The notes under the pieces: model-generated | What the model was told of the DNA's origin: nothing | What the model saw: the letters and a program-made list of their open reading frames with translations, nothing else | Databases searched by the model: none | From: Chitinophagaceae bacterium | Lineage (GTDB): Bacteria > Bacteroidota > Bacteroidia > Chitinophagales > Chitinophagaceae | Direction of reading: 5' to 3' | DNA length: 6,600 nt | Assembly: GCA_947481355.1 (NCBI GenBank) | Contig: CANKGM010000117.1 | Span: forward strand, 1-6,600 | Program-made: the position numbers and the translations under genes | In this document: positions 1-5,472 of the stretch, piece after piece | Layout: each line of letters begins with the position of its first letter | Position numbering within the stretch: the stretch's first letter is position 1

Positions 1-157
1 GAGGCCAAAGTGAATTTTTTCGAGCAAGTCCAACAACCTTGTCCAAAGATGTGGCAAAAAAACCTTCGCCCACATGACCCTCTGTCATTTCTATCTGATT
101 GATACCACGGTCTGAGGAATCTTTAACGTTTAAATTAAACCGAACAGGACGTGACAT
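1..157 (-). CDS. nuoB: NADH-quinone oxidoreductase subunit B, N-terminal part (cut by window edge)
   Basis: NuoB is the peripheral-arm subunit of respiratory complex I that carries iron-sulfur cluster N2, the last electron carrier before quinone. Only the first 52 codons are visible. The peptide starts MSRPVRFN and reaches GLARKNSLWP at residues 43-52. That last segment is the conserved lead-in to the LPFATSCCGIE cysteine motif of the family, which lies just outside the window, so the cluster ligands cannot be checked. The start is the ATG at 155-157, which lies 59 bases after the nuoA stop; the leader is AT-rich and has no Shine-Dalgarno sequence. The nuoA-nuoB order is the standard one for this operon, and transcription is probably shared. 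The assignment rests on the NSLWP segment together with the nuoA neighbour. Confidence 0.88.
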   Translation of the reverse strand, partial: MSRPVRFNLNVKDSSDRGINQIEMTEGHVGEGFFATSLDKVVGLARKNSLWP

Positions 158-216
158 AAAGAATATTTTATAAGTCTAACAAATTCTAGTCTTCATAGTT
201 TACCCAATACAAAACT

Positions 217-633
217 CTAATCCTCCCAGTGAAGGGCACCTTTTTTAATGATGTAGATAAATCCTGCAAGAAAAAACCCAACAAACATCAATACGGCTTT
301 AAACCCATCCCAACCGAGACCCCGAAAATTCACAGCATAAGGATAAAAGAAGATTACCTCCACATCAAACAAAACAAACAAGATTGCTACGAGAAAATAT
401 TTAATCGCCATAGGCTGGCGGGCGTTACCAAACTGTTCTATTCCACTTTCAAATACCTGAAGCTTATCGCCTGTCCTGCGTTTAGGTCCAGTGATATGTG
501 ACAAGCCAATCATTACTGCCACAAAAAGGATGGCAAAAATGATTTGAATACCAATTGGAAAATAGTTGGATGGCGTATTGATTTCTGCCGCTTGTCCGAG
601 AGCTGTAGACTGTAAAAAGAGGGTCCTGATCAT
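217..633 (-). CDS. nuoA: NADH-quinone oxidoreductase subunit A
   Basis: This is a small membrane subunit of complex I, at the joint between the peripheral and membrane arms near the quinone site. The 138-residue product has three hydrophobic helices at about 26-46, 79-99 and 111-130. The loop after helix 1 has the conserved FESG motif (61-64); Ser replaces the Cys of mitochondrial ND3, as is usual in bacteria. Helix 2 carries the family signature IKYFLVAILFVLFDVE, with the membrane acidic residues D90 and E92. Length is near the family norm, with a slightly extended N-terminus before helix 1. The ATG at 631-633 is preferred because a -7-type promoter box sits about 20 bases upstream, leaving a short leader. 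It is the first gene of the visible nuo operon, and nuoB follows. Confidence 0.96.
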   Translation of the reverse strand: MIRTLFLQSTALGQAAEINTPSNYFPIGIQIIFAILFVAVMIGLSHITGPKRRTGDKLQVFESGIEQFGNARQPMAIKYFLVAILFVLFDVEVIFFYPYAVNFRGLGWDGFKAVLMFVGFFLAGFIYIIKKGALHWED

Positions 634-652
634 CGGGCTTTATTTGAAGCCG

Positions 653-660
653 CAAAGGTA
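653..660 (-). promoter_or_regulatory. Bacteroidota-type -7 promoter box for the nuo operon
   Basis: Read on the minus strand, this is TACCTTTG, a perfect match to the Bacteroidota -7 consensus TAnnTTTG. It lies 19 bases upstream of the nuoA ATG, which predicts a start of transcription near 646-650 and a leader of roughly 13-17 bases. The -33 region about 20 bases further upstream is only T-rich (TTTATTTTT) and has no clean TTTG. The box lies between the terminator of the upstream unit and nuoA, as expected for an operon promoter. Confidence 0.6.
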
Positions 661-797
661 TGAAAACGGAGGTGGATTGTAAAAATAAATTAGCCCTGTC
701 GATTAAGCCAAAAGAGATGAGAAATAGCAACTTTTATGCCTAATTGATTGCACTAAATGAGGTTTTCCCGTATTCTATCTGCCGAGCTGAATTGGGG

Positions 798-836
798 CAA
801 AAAAATATCACCGCCCTTAATTAAGACGGTGATATC
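798..836 (-). terminator. Rho-independent terminator after the TPR protein gene
   Basis: A nine-base perfect stem pairs 805-813 (ATATCACCG on the plus strand) with 827-835 (CGGTGATAT). After a small internal bulge (814-815 against 826), three more pairs (816-818 with 823-825) close on an AATT tetraloop. On the minus strand the hairpin is followed by seven T (plus-strand A at 799-805, the first few of which pair or fray at the stem base). It begins 24 bases after the TPR gene stop codon. The T tract lies only on the minus-strand side, so termination acts on the minus-strand unit and insulates nuoA. Confidence 0.85.
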
Positions 837-859
837 AGTAAGGTTGGTGCAAAATCGCG

Positions 860-2482
860 CTATTTCTTCTGAACTAGCGCTTTTTGCAGAATTTCTCTAT
901 TTTTAATAGCATCCTGATTGGTCATATCCAAAACGATGATTTTATCCAAGTATGCTATAGCACCAGCAAGATCCTTTTTTACATTGGCAGTATACCCTGC
1001 TAAGTAACCATATGCTGTAATCAACGTGCTTTTATTTTTTGCAGTATCAGATTCAGCGATGGATACAAATTTTTCACAATCAGGAATAGCTAATCCAAGC
1101 TCCATGGTAGAATCTATTACTGATCTAGACCGAAATGCCCAATAATGACCATACACCTCATTTGGAAACTGCGTTTTGTAGATTGTAAAAATGCTATCAG
1201 CTCGTTGATATTGAGTTGCCTTGAAGTTTTCAAATCCCGCATTGTATAAGTCTACTTTACTCAACTTAGGATTGATGGTCAAAAGCTTGGTTAGCCACTC
1301 AGCGGATTTCACATTATTCTTTGCCTTTTTATAGAAATCAGCTGCCCTTTTTACATAATCCAACTTGTTAGCCAAGATTGTATCAGATTCAATCGATTTA
1401 GTAAAATAATAGTCTATTTTTTCAGGTGCTGCTTTTTGCTTTGCAGCATTATAAGCAGCCACCACATAGTTATCTGGATTGAGTTGTTCAGCAGTCGCCT
1501 TACTAAAAAATGTTTCCAATAAACTCAATGCCTGGATGGAATCGCCTAATTTGTCAAAGCAATACCCTTTTAATCTGAATAAACGAGCATCCGCTTTTTC
1601 TCCCTGCACTTGCAAGAGAGCATCTGCTTTTACAATCGCGCTTTTAAAGTCTCCTGCTGCAAACTGAAGACTTGCTTCCTCATAATCCAAGGCTGGCCCT
1701 GGATCTGTGTTAGATTTATAAAGATTAAAAAACTTTGTTGCTTCATTGACGTTGCGGAAATAATAATACACATACAGATCATACAAAGCTGGCGTATAGC
1801 TTGGGTCATCTGTGATTGCCTCATTGAATAGACTCAAAAAAAGGTCTTTTTGATCACTTCCTTGAGTTAAGTAAATTTTTGCTTTTTTATATTTGGCAAC
1901 TGCTAACTTAGGATCCATTAATAATGCATTTTCATAAGATGAAACTGCACCACCGCCGTCCATTAATCTTCTGTATAAATCGCCCATATAGACATGAGCC
2001 ATTGGATCTTTGAAGTTCTTAACAAGAACTCCAAGTTTGATTTTTTCAATTCCATATGCAGGATCCCCACCTTCTTCTAAGTTTGCTTTACCGATAGCAA
2101 CAAACACGGCTGGGTCTTTTCCTTTTGAAAGACTAAGGGCTGTCTCAAAACGCTGACGGGCATCGTTGGATTTTTTTTCAATCAATTCAACCTGTCCCAT
2201 GGCCACTAATAGTAATGGATTGCTACCGTTTGCACCTTCCATCCCTTTCCTCAAAACTTCCTTTGCAGCATTGACATCTTTAGATTCAAAGTATGCTTGT
2301 GCAAGCCAATAGATAGCTTCAGGGTTAGTAGGAGCAGCCGCTACCACTTTCTCCATGGTTTCTCTAGCAGACTGAAATCGCTGCTGATATAAGAATTTAC
2401 GCCCATCTTGCAGGGTTTGCGCAGACAATATAGTTGTCACGAAGAAAGAAACCAATACAAAGCTCAATTTCATTTTATACAT
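860..2482 (-). CDS. Secreted tetratricopeptide-repeat protein
   Basis: The 540-residue protein has an N-terminal signal peptide (about residues 1-21, hydrophobic LSFVLVSFFVTTILSA, with cleavage likely between A21 and Q22). There is no lipobox cysteine, so it should be soluble in the periplasm or associated with the envelope. The rest is built from helix pairs typical of TPR repeats. Clear ones lie near 28-50, 53-81 (PTNPEAIYWLAQAYFESKDV), 88-120, 160-192 (MAHVYMGDLYRR followed by AVSSYENALLMDP), 265-290, 298-325 and 505-535. The stretch in between probably contains degenerate repeats. TPR proteins act as protein-binding scaffolds; no catalytic domain is seen. The gene follows the PstS-like lipoprotein gene after 42 bases without a terminator, so the two are probably co-transcribed, and it ends in a strong terminator. 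The first ATG (MYKMKL) is used; the fourth codon is also ATG and would give an equally good signal peptide. The partner is unknown. Confidence 0.88.
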   Translation of the reverse strand: MYKMKLSFVLVSFFVTTILSAQTLQDGRKFLYQQRFQSARETMEKVVAAAPTNPEAIYWLAQAYFESKDVNAAKEVLRKGMEGANGSNPLLLVAMGQVELIEKKSNDARQRFETALSLSKGKDPAVFVAIGKANLEEGGDPAYGIEKIKLGVLVKNFKDPMAHVYMGDLYRRLMDGGGAVSSYENALLMDPKLAVAKYKKAKIYLTQGSDQKDLFLSLFNEAITDDPSYTPALYDLYVYYYFRNVNEATKFFNLYKSNTDPGPALDYEEASLQFAAGDFKSAIVKADALLQVQGEKADARLFRLKGYCFDKLGDSIQALSLLETFFSKATAEQLNPDNYVVAAYNAAKQKAAPEKIDYYFTKSIESDTILANKLDYVKRAADFYKKAKNNVKSAEWLTKLLTINPKLSKVDLYNAGFENFKATQYQRADSIFTIYKTQFPNEVYGHYWAFRSRSVIDSTMELGLAIPDCEKFVSIAESDTAKNKSTLITAYGYLAGYTANVKKDLAGAIAYLDKIIVLDMTNQDAIKNREILQKALVQKK

Positions 2483-2524
2483 CTTGGTGAATTATTAAGT
2501 GTGTAAAAATAGGAAATCAAACAT

Positions 2525-3448
2525 TTATTCCGAAACATTTGCCTTTCTTATTTGCAGGGCCATTCTATCGGGTACAAGATACCCCCTTCGGAAGATAAGC
2601 TGACCTTTTTCATGTGTTAAGAAATTGACAAAACCTTTCCCAAGGCCCGCATAGTTTTCTTTGAGTATATAGTAAAGCCCTCTATGAAGCGGATACCTCT
2701 TTGTAGCAATATTTGCCTGATAAGGCCTCACATATACCTCCTTGTCACATTTATTACATTGAATTGCCGCTATCCTAACCTTTTTTAAAAAGCTTAGTTG
2801 GGCTGAGTCTTCCTTGTTACCAATCCAACTCACTCCAATGAAACCGATAGCCTCAGGATGGTTGGAAACATAATTAATTACCCCTTCAGAACTAGTTGCC
2901 GCAACAACCTTCCCCTTCATAGGTTGCCCTCTTAATATAGAATCTAACATAAACCGAACGGTGCTAGTCGCCTTAACGCCATCCATTACCAATTCATACT
3001 TATATCCACTAGTCCCATTTAACATTGAACGAATGTCAGCTACAGAGAAAAGAGAATCAGGCGAATGTTCATGTAAAATCACAGCAATGGCATCCGTTGC
3101 TATTCGTCCAAATATAGGAGGGAAACCAAGAGTGTCTTTGTAAAAAGTAACATCTTCAGCGGAGAGGCTACGAGTAGTAATAACCATTCGGGTTGAATCG
3201 CTCAACAAATCTTTAATGCACTCTGCTTCAGATTTATAGTGTGCTATAATCTTTGCTTCTGGATGTTGTGAGAGAAAAACTTTTAACTGCGAATCAATAA
3301 TTGGCTGAAAGGATTCATCAACACTAATATGTATTATCCCACTAGTAAGCGTATCATCTCCAGCAAATACCCTTGGCTTTTTTCCTTTTTTTGAACAGGC
3401 TGCAAGCAATAAAACGAAGAGGATGAAGAAACTTATTTGCTTTACCAT
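2525..3448 (-). CDS. PstS-like phosphate/anion substrate-binding lipoprotein
   Basis: The 307-residue protein begins with a lipoprotein signal peptide and lipobox LAAC, with the lipidated cysteine at C18, followed by a Lys-rich linker. The rest resembles the PBP-like (PstS) domain: strand SGIIHISVDES near 36-46, the TTRSLSAED segment near 91-99, FGRIATDAIAVILHEHSP at 113-130, an ATSSEGVINYV segment at 184-194, a GFIGVSWIG segment at 202-210, and the C-terminal signature YPLHRGLYYILKE, GLGKGFVNFLTHEKGQ and GYLVP at about 252-293. In PstS proteins this fold binds phosphate for an ABC importer in the periplasm. No pstC, pstA or pstB gene is visible, so it may bind another anion or serve a sensory or scaffold role. 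An unusual CNKC motif lies at 231-234. The gene sits between the small membrane protein and the TPR gene, all on the same strand with short gaps. The ATG at 3446-3448 is the only start that gives a full signal peptide. Confidence 0.85.
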   Translation of the reverse strand: MVKQISFFILFVLLLAACSKKGKKPRVFAGDDTLTSGIIHISVDESFQPIIDSQLKVFLSQHPEAKIIAHYKSEAECIKDLLSDSTRMVITTRSLSAEDVTFYKDTLGFPPIFGRIATDAIAVILHEHSPDSLFSVADIRSMLNGTSGYKYELVMDGVKATSTVRFMLDSILRGQPMKGKVVAATSSEGVINYVSNHPEAIGFIGVSWIGNKEDSAQLSFLKKVRIAAIQCNKCDKEVYVRPYQANIATKRYPLHRGLYYILKENYAGLGKGFVNFLTHEKGQLIFRRGYLVPDRMALQIRKANVSE

Positions 3449-3470
3449 AGTGTTAATGTCTTTAATAGAG

Positions 3471-3491
3471 GTTAGTAGTTAGCAGTTAGCA
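3471..3491. repeat. Three tandem copies of a 7-base unit (GTTAGYA)
   Basis: Three adjacent heptamers read GTTAGTA, GTTAGCA and GTTAGCA. They lie in the 70-base gap between the small membrane protein gene and the PstS-like gene, 23 bases upstream of the latter's start. They fall within the presumed transcript. No function can be read from the sequence. Confidence 0.8.
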
Positions 3492-3518
3492 AAAGCGTGA
3501 ATAAAACCCTAGTTGAAA

Positions 3519-3752
3519 TTATCGTTTACGAGAAGACAGGCCCCTGTAAAAACGAAATGCCCCATAACAGATGCAGGATATGCCAAAAATGGATGAAATA
3601 AGTGAATCAAACCCAAGGTTATTACCAAGGTATTTATTGAGCAAAAAAAACGCCCCTGCCCCGAACCAAATAATGCCCATAGTGAAATCATAGATTACCT
3701 TAAATCCAGATTGACGCTTTGATTCTCGATCACGAAATGATTGTGTATCCAT
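3519..3752 (-). CDS. Small two-helix membrane protein of unknown function
   Basis: The 77-residue protein has a charged N-terminus (about 1-18, rich in Arg, Lys and Asp/Glu), a first hydrophobic helix at about 22-39 (DFTMGIIWFGAGAFFLL), a short Asn/Gly-rich turn (NKYLGNN), a second helix at about 50-68, and a basic tail ending SSRKR. The positive charges at both ends suggest a hairpin in the inner membrane with both termini in the cytoplasm. It is judged real because it has coherent membrane topology, lies on the same strand as its neighbours, and sits 70 bases upstream of the PstS-like gene. I recall similar small proteins next to tonB/exbBD and PstS-like genes in other Bacteroidota, but no such genes are visible here, so that link is memory-based inference. 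No domain is recognised. The start is the ATG at 3750-3752, without a Shine-Dalgarno sequence. Confidence 0.72.
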   Translation of the reverse strand: MDTQSFRDRESKRQSGFKVIYDFTMGIIWFGAGAFFLLNKYLGNNLGFDSLISSIFGISCICYGAFRFYRGLSSRKR

Positions 3753-3789
3753 AATAACGAATGAATTGCAATTTATGAAATAAGAAGAG

Positions 3790-3863
3790 ATTAGTATGCA
3801 ATCGTTTTAATAAAAAAGACAGTGAATTACTTGAAAATGTATACTAATATAGTTTATACTAAT
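3790..3863. repeat. Three copies of ATACTAAT in the gap upstream of the PstS-like unit
   Basis: The octamer ATACTAAT occurs at 3841-3848 and 3856-3863 on the plus strand. Within these, a 9-base direct repeat TATACTAAT starts at 3840 and at 3855, so the copies are 15 bases apart. An inverted copy (ATTAGTAT) lies at 3790-3797. All fall in the 126-base gap between the DUF3500 gene and the small membrane protein gene, 38 to 111 bases upstream of the latter's start. The arrangement could be an operator or simply AT-rich chance. Confidence 0.5.
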
Positions 3864-3878
3864 CAGCATCAAAAAGCA

Positions 3879-4901
3879 CTAATGCTTATGCGGACCTTGC
3901 AAATAATGATCTCGAATTAAATCAAGTCCATAATCTGCTCCATTAAAATCACGCCAAACAGTATGAATATGGTTGGCATTGTTTTGAGTATTATCAAATT
4001 CAATTAAAAAGGACTTTCCTTGAACTCTATAATAATGGGGTGCCCCAATTCTTGTCTCACCAGCCCAACCAAACCGAATATTTTCAAAATCTTCTTTTTG
4101 AATTTTATTTTTCCTGAACAAGGCGATTTTTTCAGGCATCGCTTCGAGGTAAGCAGTTATGAGTTTTTCCAATATGATTTTCTGATCAGAACTCATATTC
4201 TGCGCCATTAAACCAACTTCCTCGAGTGGACTAGCTTGGGGAGTATTAGTAGTCACATTATCTGCAAAAGCATTAGATTCAAAAATGGCTTGCTTTCTTT
4301 GATCAACATCTAAGGCGTTTAACAATTCAAAGCCAAACTCTTCCTCATTCTTCAATGCACGATATCCTTTTTTTGGACCATCTTTCACATCTCCAGGATT
4401 AGCCCCGAAAAAGAAAGGAGCAAATGCTAATTTATCATCTATCATGGTGAAATTTAATGCAATATGATGTCCCCCAAATTTCCAACCCCATACCTTATCA
4501 TAACCTGGCTCTCCATAAAAAGCAACATAGTAATTCTCTGGTACACGATGATCATTCGTTGGCTCCAATACCTTTAACACATATTCTAAACTCATGATTC
4601 CTTGTGTTTTATTGTATCCTTTTTCGCTTAAAAAAACATGCAATAATTCATTCAACTTTTTCTTTTGAATAGGACTCATGTCTTTCATTGAAATCCCATC
4701 GCGAGCTGACATGGTAGATGGAACAAAGTGCCAGTTGTATCGATTCATTTCATCAAACGGAAATGTACTTTTTGCTTTTTGGTCTTTGTTCAACGTTTTT
4801 ATAAATTCAACAGCGTTATTAGTTTGAACACTGGCATTAGGAGAATGCTGAGCAAGGAGAGACAATGGAAAAATCAACAAAAGAAAAATTCGGTATATCA
4901 T
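3879..4901 (-). CDS. Secreted DUF3500 family protein
   Basis: The 340-residue protein has a short signal peptide (1-17, MIYRIFLLLIFPLSLLA, with cleavage before Q18) and should be exported. The mature part matches the DUF3500 family in my recognition. Landmarks in order are NRYNWHFVP (53-61), YYVAFYGEPG (124-133), WGWKFGGHHIALNF (138-151), the PFFFGANPGDV segment (162-172), FGWAGE (277-282), YYRVQGKSFLIEFDN (290-304), NHIHTVWRDF (310-319), YGLDLIRDHY (324-333) and a His-rich end (HKH). The family has no established biochemical activity that I know of. The conserved-looking histidines H145, H146, H311, H313 and H332 could bind a metal or form an active site, which is inference. It lies 126 bases upstream of the PstS-like unit on the same strand, and its promoter region is shared with the divergent phosphatase gene. 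The start ATG at 4899-4901 gives a proper signal peptide. Confidence 0.85.
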   Translation of the reverse strand: MIYRIFLLLIFPLSLLAQHSPNASVQTNNAVEFIKTLNKDQKAKSTFPFDEMNRYNWHFVPSTMSARDGISMKDMSPIQKKKLNELLHVFLSEKGYNKTQGIMSLEYVLKVLEPTNDHRVPENYYVAFYGEPGYDKVWGWKFGGHHIALNFTMIDDKLAFAPFFFGANPGDVKDGPKKGYRALKNEEEFGFELLNALDVDQRKQAIFESNAFADNVTTNTPQASPLEEVGLMAQNMSSDQKIILEKLITAYLEAMPEKIALFRKNKIQKEDFENIRFGWAGETRIGAPHYYRVQGKSFLIEFDNTQNNANHIHTVWRDFNGADYGLDLIRDHYLQGPHKH

Positions 4902-4970
4902 GCAATTGTTTTAGCACATCAAGGTAGTTTTTTTGGTGGGAATTTGAAAATATTTAATCAAGCCGATACG

Positions 4971-4978
4971 TAACTTTA
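4971..4978 (+). promoter_or_regulatory. Possible -7 promoter box for the phosphatase-hisS unit
   Basis: TAACTTTA matches seven of eight positions of the Bacteroidota -7 form TAnnTTTG and lies 13 bases upstream of the phosphatase ATG, implying a leader of about 9 bases. A TTTG at 4943-4946 could serve as the -33 element, but its spacer of 24 bases is longer than the usual 19-21. It is therefore only a candidate. Confidence 0.35.
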
Positions 4979-4991
4979 CAAAAAAGAATTA

Positions 4992-5462
4992 ATGAAAATA
5001 CTGATGGTGTGCTTGGGTAATATTTGCAGAAGTCCGATTGCAGAGGGTGTCCTGCAAAAAAAATGCAAAGAAGCAGGGCTCAACTGGACAATAGATAGCG
5101 CAGGCACTAATGGCTATCACAATGGCGAACATCCTCATAACATGTCTCAAGTAGTATGCAAAGTAAATGGTGTTGATATTTCTTCCCAACGATCAAGACC
5201 CTTCACAGCAAAAGATTTTGATGATTTTGATTTAATCATCCCCATGGCTGGAGATGTGATGAGGGAAATGCAATACATCGCTAAGAAATCTTACGACCCA
5301 AAGAAGGTTAACCTTTTATTGAACTACTCGTTTCCAGGAACTGACCTGGATGTACCTGATCCTTGGTCAAAATCAGAGTCTGCCTTTTATGAAGTATACG
5401 ATTTGATTGATCATGCCTGTGAGGCATTGATTCTAGAACTAAATTCCACAAAACAATATTAA
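4992..5462 (+). CDS. Low-molecular-weight protein tyrosine phosphatase
   Basis: The enzyme removes phosphate from phosphotyrosine, or other phosphomonoesters, in the cytoplasm through a cysteinyl-phosphate intermediate. The 156-residue length fits the family. The N-terminal P-loop reads CLGNICRS (7-14), giving the C(X)5R signature with nucleophile C7 and R13; a second cysteine, C12, lies in the loop as in many family members. IDSAGTNGYHNGEHPH (34-49) and SRPFTAKDFDDFDLII (68-83) are the usual structural motifs. The general acid is D123 in VPDPW (121-125), with Trp at the position often held by Tyr. No signal peptide or kinase neighbour is present, so the target is unknown; it could be exopolysaccharide tyrosine kinases elsewhere or small phosphoesters. 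It is followed after 10 bases by hisS, which suggests an operon. The start is the ATG at 4992, with an A-rich leader and no Shine-Dalgarno sequence. Confidence 0.95.
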   Translation: MKILMVCLGNICRSPIAEGVLQKKCKEAGLNWTIDSAGTNGYHNGEHPHNMSQVVCKVNGVDISSQRSRPFTAKDFDDFDLIIPMAGDVMREMQYIAKKSYDPKKVNLLLNYSFPGTDLDVPDPWSKSESAFYEVYDLIDHACEALILELNSTKQY

Positions 5463-5472
5463 CTTAGCCGGC

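Noticed and set aside
229..501. Plus-strand open frame of 90 codons
   Set aside because: It lies antisense within nuoA, has no recognisable domain and a Lys/His-rich composition typical of a shadow frame.
482..730. Minus-strand open frame of 82 codons overlapping the nuoA start
   Set aside because: It is out of frame with nuoA, runs over the nuoA promoter box, and has no family resemblance.
1479..1831. Plus- and minus-strand short open frames inside the TPR gene
   Set aside because: They lie within a long, coherent TPR coding region and show no protein-like pattern.
3871..3887. Small hairpin at the DUF3500 stop codon (AAGCA/TGCTT on the minus strand, then T residues)
   Set aside because: The stem has only five pairs with two G-C pairs and overlaps the stop codon; too weak to call a terminator, although partial termination is possible.
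4919..4926. TACCTTGA on the minus strand upstream of the DUF3500 gene
   Set aside because: It resembles the -7 box but mismatches at the final TG positions, and no -33 element is present at the right distance.
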